DNA of 64,000 nucleotides, taken from Coptis chinensis. Lineage: Eukaryota; Streptophyta; Magnoliopsida; Ranunculales; Ranunculaceae. Location: NCBI GenBank assembly GCA_015680905.1, contig CM027382.1, forward strand, positions 1,116,001 through 1,180,000, written 5' to 3'. The notes beneath the pieces were generated by a model that was given only the letters and a program-made list of their open reading frames with translations, had not been told where the DNA came from and did no database searches. The translations under genes were made by a program, and so were the position numbers. Shown piece by piece: positions 1 through 11,446 of this stretch (position 1 is the first letter of the stretch; each line of letters opens with the position of its first letter).

Positions 1-2559
1 TACTGTACCTACCTATATCAGATACAATTAGCAGTATGAAAAGAAATTTTATAATAATTAATGCAGTAATATTTATAATGATGCGCCATTTATAATACAT
101 GCATGCTTATTATATCATACCTCAAAAAGAGCTCCTAGTCTATGAAGAAATATAGTGTTAGAATATGAGTACGATGGTTACATATACAATCTTCCTATCT
201 TCTCCAAGATAGAGGCAATATATAGAGGGATTACAATCATATACAGGAGGAAAGAATCTTACAAAGAAGGAAACTAAATCTACTCTTATGAGAAAGGAAA
301 CTAAATCATCCTATATACTAATATTTACAGCTCATGCTAACACATAGAGATGCCGAAAGAGTTAACAGAAAAAAGTTATTTCTAAGGTGTGAAGAGATGA
401 CTAACTGCAAGTCTGTTGAGAACTTTTTTGTTTCCATTCTTGCTAGGATTAAAATGTAGCAATGTAACACTGCAAGCAAGTATTAGTCAATTAATAGGAA
501 GTATACTGCCTGTCATGTATATGCTAATGATAAATGCATAATCACCCAATCAAACACAATCCAAATGTTTTGTAATGTTTTGTAACGTATCAATATGCGC
601 TCAATGATATAAGTGTGGCCAATTTACATGCAAACTTAAACATTTTTCTTGTCAGAAAAGTTAATACTAACGTGAACATAACACCACAATAGTTCATAAT
701 CAGTTCAAGCATTCATGCATCCGCAAAAATACGTTGGAGGCAATTAGAACCTTTTCCATTAAATCCATAGCCATGTTCTCAGTTCTGATCGAAGTATTGC
801 ATCAGATTATAGAACAATCAACTACAATAACAACAAATCTAACTAATCATAAATGATAGCTTCATCGGTTGTAGTCATATCCAACATCCTAAATTTGATA
901 TAGTTAGTGCTAATACCATTTTCAAAATTTTGTATCAACTAACATATTGTGTAGGTTGATTATTCAAAAACTAATGTCAGCAAATTAAAAACATAAAATC
1001 GCGGGCTACATAGACAGAATAAGGTGAAGTTCTAACCACTTGGCACACACTTTAAGAATAACTCTTCATCAGAGTCCAAACTCTCCAAATTTCATTTAGC
1101 GGGATATTGGGATGGATGTGGAATAGAGATTTCTTCATTATATTGGGGTCGTGATCAGTGATCACACATAGAAAATGGGTGGATTATACTTAACCATCAC
1201 AAAACAACCTAAAAAAACTACCCTAAATCCCTTACCTAAGTTTACATAACAATGTGTATAGTTTTAAATCTATATTGTACAATTCTTGATTTGCATTCTT
1301 GACCCCCTATATGTGTAATTTGAATATACAAATGAATTGGGATTGAAATTCAGATGCAATTTTCTATTTTAAAAGACCTTGAATCAAACACTAATAATGA
1401 ATAAACAAATAAATATAAGATAATATATTCAGCTACAATATGAGTTTACATGTCTTATTATTGCACTCATTGGGAATTGAGGACCTAAGGAAGTGAAGCT
1501 CACCTTGCATTGGACACTGGCAATAGCACCATGCTACAATAAGCCTATTCACACAATAAAACACATAGATTAAATTACAACAGATGAACAGAGAGAGGAG
1601 AGTGTGTGAGACGTAGTATTGTAACTATGTGTAATAGAACAGAATATTCTAATTGCCTAGCAATTAGTGGACTACTACAATGCATTTTAATAGAAGAGAA
1701 AACAAAAATGGAAAATATAAAAAACCAAAAGAAGAACTGAAAATATATAACAGAAGAAAGCCTAATTCATATTAGAGATAATAGTTCTATTGTCAATTGT
1801 GTGAGACAATGAATATAGAGATTTGCATGGAGAACGTCCAAATCTCCCTTGGGAGGTAATTTCCTCAATCAATTTGCTTACCTTGGGAGGTAATTTCCTC
1901 AATCAATTTGCTTACCTCCACCGGATCATGACTTCATGCATTATCTTCACAATCTCTGTCTGCCTCCACCATTTGCTGGCTATTCGGAATTCCATCTATA
2001 TATTTTCTGCCTCAAATTAAACTCTCAACCAATCTACTTCGATACTTACATCCATGCATTAGCCTGCAAAGTGTTATTAGCCATTCTAGCTTGCTCAAAA
2101 AATCAGACACATCTCAAACAAAAGAGCTGATAGTATACATATTCATTCTAATCCTTGATGCTCAATCCCTAATTAATTTACTTTATATTAGCGCACACCC
2201 ATAAATAGATAAAAAAAAAGTTTATAGAAAAATTTATTTGATAAGATTTATTGGAGATAAAACAACCAAGGTTTTAGTGCATAATGGGAGACCGAAAGAA
2301 GGTTAAGGCTTTATAATAAGCAGATTTGTGACCCCAGTATAGCGAACTTCCAAAACTCAAGAAAAGTTATTAGTTATCTTGAACATCATAGCAGTTAAGT
2401 TTCCGGCCACTACATAATCACAAAAATTCAAAAAAATCATGACCAAATGCTCACTACCTGCAAATTTCTATTTTTCAGGCAAGTGTTTCATATGCAACTA
2501 CAATGCTAAGAATCGCCAAACAAAAATTTATCAAGTGGCAACAGTTATAAAGATCACAA
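1..2559. other. AT-rich non-coding region, no supported gene
   Basis: I see no long reading frame, RNA gene or recognisable transposon here apart from the 34-bp tandem duplication at 1847-1914, listed separately. The stretch is AT-rich with many short A and T runs, as expected of plant intergenic or intronic DNA. It could be intron or downstream sequence of the minus-strand gene whose candidate exons lie at 4.5-7.0 kb, but nothing here proves that. Confidence 0.5.
1847..1914. repeat. 34-bp tandem duplication, two copies
   Basis: The sequence beginning CCTTGGGAGGTAATTTCC occurs twice head to tail (1847-1880 and 1881-1914) with no visible difference. This looks like a recent local duplication, for example by replication slippage. 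Confidence 0.9.
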
Positions 2560-2568
2560 TCCCAAATT

Positions 2569-2786
2569 GGGTTAGTTAGTGTTACCCCCTAGATGAGCCA
2601 ATTAGGATTCTCCTCCCCTAGATGGCCAATTAGGGTCTCCCCTCCTCAAATATACACAAAAAAAACACGGTGAACTCAAGTTGATTTTTTTTTTGTAGGG
2701 GGGTGGAGGTGACCCTAATTTCCCCATCTAGTGGGGGCAAAAATCCTAATTGACTCATCTAGTAGGAGGGTAATACTAGTTAACCC
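2569..2786. mobile_element. Foldback MITE of MULE type with 9-bp target duplication
   Basis: A 218-bp element made almost wholly of two imperfect inverted arms. The left arm starts GGGTTAGTTAGTGTTACCCC and the complement of the right end starts GGGTTAACTAGTATTACCC. Both arms then carry TAGATGAG, CAATTAGGAT, a second TAGATGG block and AATTAGGGTC. It is flanked on both sides by the identical 9-bp sequence TCCCAAATT (2560-2568 and 2787-2795). Long inverted arms with a 9-bp target duplication are the hallmark of Mutator-like MITEs. It has no coding capacity. The perfect target duplication suggests a fairly young insertion, although the arms have diverged. Confidence 0.8.
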
Positions 2787-2795
2787 TCCCAAATT

Positions 2796-3349
2796 CCCAA
2801 TTGTAGCAACTAATTGAATCTTGACCAAAGTAAGGTGACAGCATGTAGTAACTACCATAGTGATTTTTTAAGACAAAAAAAATGCTAAAGTTATACATAT
2901 AATCAAGTTTCTGATCAGTTCGAACAATTTTGACATCATACACAACCAACTATCATGCATCCGCCTGAAGTCCTGAACAACCTTCACGGAATTCACTTTG
3001 TTCAATCTGGCCACATTTTCTAGATCATATATTATCTTGGTCCAATTATAGTAATCGATGTGTCTATGTAATTGATGTCACTTCTTCACAGACATCAGAT
3101 GTTTGTTATACGGAACTGGCCACAATTATTGTATCCATCTTCTTTTTCAACTTACTGATTTCTATGACTCAACAATATTGCCCAAGGGCTTGAGTCGCTT
3201 GAGTCTCCATAATTTAGTGCCAAACTATGAGCTTGTGAATGCACACAGTGTATTGGACTTGTGCATTCTATAGGTTCCATTATGTTGGCATGTGTCACAA
3301 ATCGTATTCTCTTTCAGAAAAGAAAAGATCGTGCGCATTAAACACCAAA
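2796..3349. other. Non-coding, nothing recognised
   Basis: I see no supported gene, repeat or element in this stretch. Confidence 0.4.
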
Positions 3350-3505
3350 TTAAGGAATTGAGAAACGATTTCAGTTCATATTCCCGACATAAATGTATGT
3401 TACTGAGATCCCAAGTAATTAAGAAATTATTTAAGGAATTGAGAAATCATTTCAGTACACACTCCCAGCATAGATATATGTTACTGAGATCCTAAGTAAT
3501 TCATA
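3350..3505. repeat. About 80-bp tandem duplication, diverged
   Basis: Two direct copies of about 80 bp starting TTAAGGAATTGAGAAA and ending in a GTTACTGAGATCC block lie head to tail, starting near 3350 and 3431. They differ at several bases, so this duplication is older than the 34-bp one at 1847. A short reading frame that runs across it simply repeats the same peptide twice and is not a credible gene. Confidence 0.8.
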
Positions 3506-4531
3506 GTAAGATTGTGTTGATCCCTTTGACAAAGGATGAAAGGAAGTATAGACTTGGGTAATTCTATTATCTTCCAAACCTTCACACACAGTAGTCTCAT
3601 TTCCCAGGAGACATTCCTGCTGAACACCAGAGATGAGATGAGTACACTGGCCCCACGCAAACCATGGAACTACAAAATAAGGCGGACAAACTTTTATTGC
3701 TTGCTCCCTCGCTACTGAAAGCAACCCAGCAATAACCACAAAATTAAAACAACCCTACATTCTAACTCACAAAAGTTTTCAAGCACCAGTTAGGAATCTG
3801 TTCAAAACGAACTACTATCACAAGGACTGACGATGTGAAAGGATTTTCTTCAGTGTATAGAATCAACTCCAATCTGTCATGTTTTCAATAACTATTAACT
3901 AGTGATCTTAGTAGTTGAAGACTTCCGTAGGCAACTATTGGAATATCCACACAATTAGGACCTATAGCACCCCACTACTACTAAAAGGTATCCTACTCAG
4001 GAAGCTCTTACCTATGCAGTCGAAGGTTCCTGTATGCCTGCCTACTCTCTACGCTCACCCTATTGCCCTTTTCCTATAGGCTCGCCCTTCACCTTTAACT
4101 GCTTAGGCTCCTAGGGGGGGCTCTGAAGTCCAATATGAGCAAAGGTCAAGAGAGCCTTATCAGTTGAAAGTGTCTCAATCACTAACAAACAAAGTACCAG
4201 TATCCCCAATCTTTAAGAAAATATTTTATCTGTCGCCCTATACACACAGTGAAGGAGAATGATAATGAAACAACTAGAAAACAAAATACTATTGTTAAGA
4301 ACAACTGTCAGACCCTAACAAAGGTCGAACAAGCCAATATCATATTGCATTTTTCAGAGAGGGAATGGCATTCCATCTTCGACAACCAAACCAAACCCTT
4401 CCCCAGCTTTTAGAAGCTGGCAATTACTAACAACCCATAAAAGGTTTCTGCTTTCTAGTAAGAGAGTCTAAAAGTACATGCTTATGGCATGCGCACAGGA
4501 GCATAAACAGAGTAGACTAGAGAACAATAAC
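3506..4531. other. Non-coding or intronic, no supported feature
   Basis: A minus-strand open stretch at 3452-3739 is protein-like in composition, but its splice borders are doubtful and I recognise no family, so I do not call a gene. Given the candidate minus-strand exons above 4.5 kb, this region may be intron or 3' sequence of the same gene. Confidence 0.3.
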
Positions 4532-4632
4532 CTGAAAGGGTTTTGAGCTACCAATGGCTCAAACTTGGCACTCCATGAGAAAAGATCCTCAGGTACTTGT
4601 AATTGAGAAACACCAGAAACAACCAGACTATC
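4532..4632 (-). CDS. Candidate internal exon of an unrecognised host gene
   Basis: On the minus strand a 101-bp open stretch lies between a good acceptor (pyrimidine-rich, ending TTTTTCTGACAG) and a good donor (CAG, then GTTATTG). It reads through without a stop as a plausible peptide that includes QVPEDLFSWSAKFEPL, with amino acid usage unlike random AT-rich DNA. I do not recognise the protein family. A second candidate exon with a hydrophobic segment lies just upstream (4696 to about 4770), and a third lies at 6903-6982. Only the splice signals and the peptide character support this call. RNA evidence would be needed to link the exons. Confidence 0.4.
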
Positions 4633-4695
4633 CTGTCAGAAAAATATGAATTCGCCAGTTTTCCTATTCTGAAATGGTTTTGAGGCTGAAAATAC

Positions 4696-4770
4696 CTTAA
4701 AAAACATGACCATGATCAATAAGATCATTGCCCCAGAAAGAAGTATGTATTTAAAACAGAGATAAACAAC
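4696..4770 (-). CDS. Candidate exon encoding a transmembrane-like segment
   Basis: On the minus strand an open stretch ends at a consensus donor (AAG, then GTATTTTC) and encodes a strongly hydrophobic run, KYILLSGAMILLIMVMFFK, typical of one membrane helix. It is in phase with the next candidate exon (4532-4632) across a 63-bp intron, which is short for a plant. The upstream border is unclear because the LINE at 4781 begins within a few bases, so the LINE may have landed in or beside this exon. The protein is unrecognised. Confidence 0.25.
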
Positions 4771-4780
4771 ACTATCATCT

Positions 4781-5785
4781 TTTTTTTTTTTATTGGTAAA
4801 GTATAGTTTTATATATATATCGAAAAGAAAAAGGATGAGATATCCTACAGTACAAGCTACAAAAAACTAAGAAAAAAACATAGAAAATCCTATCAACAAC
4901 TCATAATGTACTCCCATCTACACACGAAAGCCTCAAAAGGAATGTCTCGAAACTCATCGCGCACTTTCAACCAAAAAAACAAACGCGCTTTGATGGCCAA
5001 AACCACCTTCCCCATAGACATTGTAGTAGTTTCAAAATGTCTATCATTCATCTCCAACCATATACCCCATAGGATTGCAAAAAGAAGCATGCTCCAAAGA
5101 CGGCAATCCTTCCGAGAATGAACCATCAAATTTCAAGAGGCTAAGACCTTCTTCCCCGAACCAGGACACACCCAAGATACACCGGACTCGAACAAAAAGG
5201 AACACCAGATTCTCCAAGAAGAAAGGACACAATAAGAGAATATGATTCACAGACTCCCCATCTCTCAAACACTAGGGACAAAAATTAACAATCACCTCTT
5301 TGATGTGTTTTTTTCTGAGGTTGTCTATAGTCAAGATCTTACCTAACGACGCACACCAAACAAAAAACAGAAATTTTCAAAAGAACTTTGGAACCCCGAA
5401 TAATCTGACTCGAAAAATTATGAAGGACTTTCAGACCCGATGAGGAACAATGGAGTGAAGTTTAAAGTAAAATGATCTACAAGAAAATACCCTTTTAATG
5501 TCAGTATGCCAAAGTCTTTTATCTTTTTCCAGTCTCACAAAAGGAATAAAGTCTAACTTCATTGTGAGTGCAGCCACACTTGCTACATCCCTATTAGAGA
5601 GAGCATCATAAATCCCAAGGTTCCAAGCAACAGAACCATTATCTACCCTCATGAACCAACAAACTGACTTATTTTTAAAGTCAGATAAGGCATACAATCG
5701 AGGGAACACCCACAACAACAACAATATCATCCTTCCCATGCATAGCACACTATGGTCAGTGACCAAAGAAATGCTCCGCCTCAGA
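4781..5785 (-). mobile_element. L1-type LINE remnant, 5'-truncated
   Basis: The minus strand encodes the C-terminal part of a plant LINE ORF2: a region reading FPRLYALSDFKNKSV (5766-5431), then the zinc-binding RT-associated domain with RDGESVNHILLLCPF near 5268-5220 (H-x4-C), then LLFAILWGIWLEMNDRHFE near 5080-5030. This order is the standard zf-RVT domain of plant L1 elements. The 3' end carries ACTTTACCAATA followed by a poly(A) tract, seen on + as a T run at 4781-4793. The coding part changes frame near 5130 and has an in-frame stop near 5275. Endonuclease and RT domains are absent, as expected of 5' truncation. I found no clear target duplication. The upper border is uncertain by tens of bases. 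Confidence 0.75.
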
Positions 5786-5928
5786 GCATTGCCAACACAT
5801 ATAATGGACCCGAATAATGAATTCTATAGTAGATACAAGAATTGCAATATCAATCAGAGCATTACCAACACATATAATGGACCCGAATAATGAATTCTAT
5901 AGTATATACAAGAATTACAATATCAATC
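5783..5928. repeat. About 74-bp tandem duplication
   Basis: A block starting AGAGCATTGCCAACACATA and ending ...CAATATCAATC is present twice head to tail, with only a few differences. It abuts the truncated 5' end of the LINE, so it may be related to that insertion or to later slippage. Confidence 0.85.
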
Positions 5929-6902
5929 TAGTAAACATCCATAGGCCATCTAAGTATGCTATAGCTATTTAGTACATATTCATAGTCCATATCATAGGAC
6001 AATGAAATTGATACTGTCATAGATAAATGAAGACAAGAAATTCCAGTGAGTCTCACCACAACAAAAGTGATACTGCCATTAGTTAACTGGAGATGAAAAC
6101 CATGTTGTCTCTCCACACAAGAAACTAGCAAGCTAAGTGCTATCCTAACCTAACTACACACGATATGGAATATCTCTATTTAAGAAATTTGGAATTTCTA
6201 TGGAGGAAGATCATTTACCAAGATAGACTAAGAAATGATAATGCAACTAGTAAAACAAATTGCCTCTACTGCATTTTAAAGTACATAAGCTCAGTTCCAT
6301 TCACATCAATCCAAAGTAACATACATGATGAACTAATAACCGACAGCATTACAAACAATTCAAAACAAGGCCAAACAAGGCCAAACATCCATAAGATCAC
6401 TGTGAGTATTTTGCACTATCGCATTATAATATAGTGAGGATACATAATGGTAACTTCAATCAAAGAATTGTAACAAGGAAGCGGAAAAAACCCAAGTAAA
6501 GTAGTAATATCCCTCTAAAGATCTGTTTTGATCAGAACTAGCTGAAACCACTTGGTTCTAATTTCATTTTTGGTGTAGATGTTTTGCTGGGTATATTTCA
6601 AGTGGTTCTAATATGCATACCCAAACTAACAAACTACAAGCCACATCAAAGTATCATAAAACAAAAGAGAGTAGTGACAGAGTTTATGCAGCAACTTGAA
6701 TTTTAGCCGCATCTCTCTCTTCCGGCAAAAAATAGTTTTGTAGGGGCACGTAGGCGACCAACACTATCACTCCGTTCCGTGGGCAGGTAGGCAACCTAAG
6801 CTGCTTTTGGTAAGGATACTGTCAAAATGAGGATGAAAGCAAAGGATATTAAATAAATGAACTGTTAACAAATATAAAACATGAGTGAGAAATAGCTAAA
6901 AC
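5929..6902. other. Non-coding, nothing recognised
   Basis: I see no supported gene or element. It may be intron of the minus-strand gene with candidate exons at 6903-6982 and 4532-4632. Confidence 0.35.
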
Positions 6903-6982
6903 CGTATCAGCGCCTTCATGGCCTCTGAATCAGGAACCTTCAACAGACCCTCCTCGAGTGGGCACACTGCCAAGTCAGGTTT
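6903..6982 (-). CDS. Candidate internal exon of an unrecognised host gene
   Basis: An 80-bp open stretch on the minus strand lies between a good acceptor (CTTAAATTCGTATTTCAG) and a GT donor (GTTTTAGC). It encodes a plausible peptide containing LAVCPLEEGLLKVPDSEA. It is more GC-rich than its surroundings. I do not recognise the family. It lies upstream of the candidate exons at 4.5-4.8 kb on the same strand and may belong to the same gene. Confidence 0.4.
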
Positions 6983-7077
6983 CTGAAATACGAATTTAAG
7001 ATAGTATACGAGATAATAGAGAAGCTAAGCTAAAGCAGAAACGAGCAAACACTCAGGCACTCTTATATATCTACACT

Positions 7078-7443
7078 ATATGATAGCCGGATCTTTAGGA
7101 GCAAAATTTCTCAACCCAACTGTGTATTTGTAATCTCTCTATTTTATGATTTTAGAACCACCTCCCTTAATTATTCTAATCAGCTCCCTCATTTTTAAAT
7201 AATTTACCAAAAACTCTCTCACTTTATTGAAATTAGAATTAGCTTCATATTATTTAAAATAATTTAGAAAACCTCATTCATGTCACTCAAATTATATTCA
7301 ACCCCTCCTAATGTTTTATATTATTTTTTAGATTATAACTAGAATTCAAAAAATCATACTATCAGATAAATGTTATGATAGCGGATCTTTAGGAGGTTTA
7401 AAAATTTGAAAAAAGAACCACCTCCCTTAATTATTCTAATCAC
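7078..7443. repeat. Imperfect direct repeat pair about 0.3 kb apart
   Basis: Two blocks recur in the same order and orientation: TATGATAGC(C)GGATCTTTAGGAG at 7078 and 7374, and AGAACCACCTCCCTTAATTA at about 7155 and 7415. The sequence between is AT-rich. This is a decayed local duplication or two copies of a small unidentified repeat. Confidence 0.6.
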
Positions 7444-7489
7444 TCTCTTTTTAAATAATACCAAAATTTGAAAAATTGATATAAAGCGG

Positions 7490-7850
7490 TTGGCCTTGTT
7501 AAAGCAGTGGCCTTCAATAGCCATCTTCCCACTCAGGTTTCACCTTTATCAAATTTTCTGCATTTTCCCTCCACATTTTCTCTCCTTCTCTCTCACCTCA
7601 TCTCACTTCTCCTCTCTAATTTCTCATCTCCCGCCCACGACAAATATTGGGTTCCAATATCTCTATTCCCGCCCATCGAATCTTCTTTGGAGAGACGTCG
7701 ATCTTTCCTGTTTTGATTTCATCGAAGAAAAAAACATTAGCCCAAGTCAACATATTCGGTTAGTCGCAAGGCTCCATTACTTCCATTACGTTTCCCCTTG
7801 ATGCTTCTGGTGATGATCTCCTTGTAGTTGCATAAAGGTACTTTTCACTT
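7490..7850 (+). promoter_or_regulatory. CT-rich leader-like region, possible 5' UTR
   Basis: The plus strand is markedly pyrimidine-rich (runs such as TCTCTCACCTCATC), followed by CATCGAAGAAAAAAAC and a possible donor (AAAG, then GTACTTTTC) near 7838. This composition is typical of plant 5' leaders. No coding exon follows, because the gypsy fossil begins at about 7960. If this was a gene start, it has been cut off. Low confidence. Confidence 0.2.
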
Positions 7851-10139
7851 TTTTGTATTTATTTTTAAGTTGGAGAGGTATGAGTTGAAATATGTGACAC
7901 TCCATGATCCCTATGTTACAATCACAAACTATTGGATATTGTTTGAAGATTTAAAAGAAGTCATTCGCAGCTAAAAAGAACTACTCTTACATTGAAAGAG
8001 CAGTACTTTCGCATTGTTATATTATGCAAGGAAGTTCAGGCCTTATTATTTTCAAGCCCATCCCATCAAAGTACTCACCGACCTCCGTTAAAGAAGATCC
8101 TTCTTAAGGAAAACAAAACAACTCGCATGGCAGTATGGGCAGAAAAGCTTGGAGAACATCACATCGAGTTCGTCCCACGTACTTCTCAGAAGGGACAAGT
8201 CATTGCAGATTTTCCTATCGATTACCTGAATTGGGAACCAGAAACAGATATCCCATCCATGAAAAAGCAGGACAAGTCCATCTAGTCTCTCTTTGTTGAT
8301 GGTTCTAGCAACCCTGGAGGGAGCAGAATTGGAGTCTTCTTAGTGTCCCCAGATGGAGCTATGATGGAGAGAAATCAGTTCACATCGATTTTGCGACCTC
8401 CAACAATGAGGCAGAGTATGAGACACTAATCATGGGGCTCAGAATGGCGCTACAGCTCGATGTACAAAAACTTCAAGTCTTTAGTGACTCGCAACTGGTT
8501 GTTCGCCAAATTGCTAAAGAGTATACTACCCATGAAGGTAACCTTTCTAAATATCTTCAAGTTGTTTATCAGTTATTCCATTCTTTTAAGAAAGCCACCA
8601 TACATCACTTCTTGCGTGACAAGAACCGTCACGCAGACAGTTTAGCTTATCTGGCTACCCAGACACCAAACTGTGTCCCTAGACAAATACTCATCGAAAT
8701 AATTGACCGACCTGCTTTCCAAACCGAACACATCTTGGAAACCAGCGACCTATGCCTACTCTATAACAGTCAGATGAGTCAAACATGGATGCAGCCCATC
8801 ATAGAGTACATCCAACACAGTACAATCCTAGAAGAACATACCAAAGCCAGACAAGTTCAATATCAAGCACGTCGTTACTGCCTAATCAATAACAAGTTAT
8901 TCGAGAAAGTGCATTTGGCATATTTTTGGCGCCCCACTCGAGGAGTGCGTAAGCCCAAAACAAGGTCGATTTGATTTTTGCGAGAAATCCATGGGGCGAA
9001 TCGCGGGAACCATCTTTGGAGGTCCGCCCACAAAGCGATCTCCCGGGGTACTCGGCCGCCCCGCGAATGCAGATCAATACCAAAAAGTACGTGCTTAAGT
9101 GCATCAAATGCCAAACTTTTGGCCACAATATCATTCAGCCAGCCCGCAAGCTAATCAATATTGTCAGCCCTTAGCCATTTCACATGTGGGGCTTAGATAT
9201 CATGGGACCATTCATCCCACAAAAAAACACTGGCTTTTGGTTGTCTTGGCCGCAATTGACTACTTCACTAAGTGGGTCGAAGCAATTCCTTTAGCTCATG
9301 TCAAGGAATCACATGTCAGAAACTTCATCTAGACACACATCATCACCAGATTTGGTTTACCACACACACTGGTGATGGACAATGGTTCCCAATTCAAGGG
9401 GAAAACAATCAAGGAGTTTTTGGCCAAGTGGAAGATTGCTTATGCATTTTCCACTCTCCAGTATGCCCAAAAAAATGGCCAAGCAGAAGCCAGCAACAAA
9501 GCAATCTTGGAAAATTTGAAGAAAGAGATTGAAAAAAACAAGAGTCAATGGCCAAATCAACTAGAGAACATTTTATGGGCTCACCGAACTACAGCTCGTT
9601 CTAGCACAGGCAAGTCATCATTTACATTATGCTATGGCATAGAAGTCGTTATTCCTACCGAACTGACAGTCACCACAACCCGATCAGAGCTCGTCGAATC
9701 TGGGCAAAATGACTCCATCCTAGCTCGAGAGGTCGACTTACTGGAAGAACACCGTGACCTAGCAGCCATCAGAGTGACATCTTACCATCAGACTCTAAAG
9801 AAATTCTACAACAAGCAAGTCAATCCTCGATCATTTCAACCTAGTGACCTAGTTCTGAAAAAGACACCAGATGAAGCTAAGCTAGCACCAACACGGGAAG
9901 GTCCATACATAGTAGAACGCATCGTCGACAATGGAGCGTATTGGATCAAGACCCAAGAGGAGAAACCATTACCACGTCCTTGGAACACTTATTTGTTAAA
10001 AAAAATTTATTAATAAAAGTCTAACATTTTGTAATCTATGTTTTATTTTATTGCACAATTTAGTATAATTTACTTATGCATAGTATTGCAACCCACTCCG
10101 TTCAAGTTCATCAACAGACATGGAACTCGCACTGAAAGA

Positions 10140-11160
10140 GCCACCAACATACGCGAACAATACGTTCTCAGTGAGCAATACGCTTTCTTAAGCTGCTATG
10201 CTCTCCGTGAGCAACACGCTTTCATAAGCAAACGCGCTCTTAGTGAGCAATACGCTTTCTTAAGCTACTACGCTCTCCATGAGCAACACGCTTTCATAAA
10301 TCAACGCGCTCTCAGTGAGCAATACGCTTTTTTCTTACGCTCTCCGCGGAACAACACGCTCTCCAACGTAAAAGCAACACGCTTTCATAAGCCCCATGAA
10401 GCGCTTTCTCGGTGAGTAACAAGCTTTCTTAAGCTACTACGCTCTCTGTGAGCAACACGCTTTCATAAGCCAATACACTCCCAGTGAGCAACAAGCTTTC
10501 TTAAGCTACTACGCTCTCCGTGAGCAACACGCTTTCATAAGCCAACACGCTCCCAGCGAGCACCAATCTTTCTTAAGTTAACACGCTCTCCGCGAGCACC
10601 AAACTTTCTTAAGCTAACACGCTCCCAGCGAGCACCCATCTTTCTTAAGCTAACACGCTCTCCGCGAGCACCAAGCTTTCTTAAGCTAACACGCTCCCAG
10701 CGAGCACCAAGCTTTCTTAAGCTAACACGCTCTCAGCGAGCACCTAGCTTTCTTAAGCTAACACGCTCTCAGCAAGCAACACGCTTTCTTAAGCTACCAC
10801 GCTCACTCGAGCTCATAGGCTTCTTAGCCTCTACAGTTCTTACTAGTTGACGACCTACACCTCTAGGCTCAACTCAGCGAGAACGCTCTCTGCGAGCAAC
10901 ACGCTTTCTTAAGCTACCACACTCACTTGAGTTCATAGGCTTCTTAGCCTCTATATTTCTTACTAGTTGACGACCTACAACTCTAGGCTCAACTCAGCGA
11001 AAATGCTCTCCATGAGCAACATGCTTTCTTAAGCTACCACACTCACTCAAGCTCCTAGGCTTCTTAGCCTCTACAGTTCTTACTAGTTAATGACCTACAA
11101 CTCTAGGCTCAACTCAGCGAGAACGCTCTTCGCGAGCAACACATTTTCCTAAGCTAACAC
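10140..11160. repeat. Minisatellite in the 3' region of the gypsy fossil
   Basis: From about 10140 to 10800, a unit of about 36 bp built on GCTCTC(C/A)GYGAGCAMCAMGC and TTTCTTAAGCTA repeats many times, with two alternating variants that give a dimer of about 72 bp. From 10801 to 11160, a 120-bp unit (containing TAGGCTTCTTAGCCTCTA and GACCTACAACTCTAGGCTCA) is repeated: the shared landmark AAGCTACCAC ends at 10800, 10920 and 11040, and a diverged form ends at 11160. The 120-bp unit itself contains one short-unit motif, so it is a higher-order form. Such arrays in the 3' untranslated part are known for Tat-lineage elements and can seed satellites. Confidence 0.9.
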
Positions 11161-11446
11161 ACTCACTTGAGCTCAAGGGCTACATAGCCCACCACTTCTC
11201 ACTAGGTGAGGACCTATGCTTCTAAGATAAGCTCAGTGTAGAACGCTTACTAAAGCATCCGGCTCACTCAAGCTCCAAGGCTCCCTCGAGCTACAACTTT
11301 CTTACTAATTGAGAGCCTACACTTCTAGGATCTCACTTGCATCTTCAACTTGCATATTCAGTCACTATTCCACGTGCTTCCCACGTGTGGAATTACTCTC
11401 TCATCAGGTCGCCCCACAGAATTGGAATGACCTAATGAGAGGGGGC

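Noticed and set aside
3452-3739. Minus-strand frame of 95 codons as a gene
   Set aside because: Overlaps a tandem repeat at one end, splice borders are unclear and no family is recognised.
7490-7801. Plus-strand frame of 103 codons as a protein
   Set aside because: The composition is explained by a CT-rich leader-like tract and the peptide has no domain character.
10038-10415. Open frame with a repeated peptide (SEQYAFLS / REQHAFIS)
   Set aside because: It is the gypsy minisatellite read in one frame. The repeat is at DNA level and no start context or homologue supports a protein.
10140-11160. CRISPR-like regular repeats
   Set aside because: Units are head to tail without unique spacers, inside a plant gypsy element.
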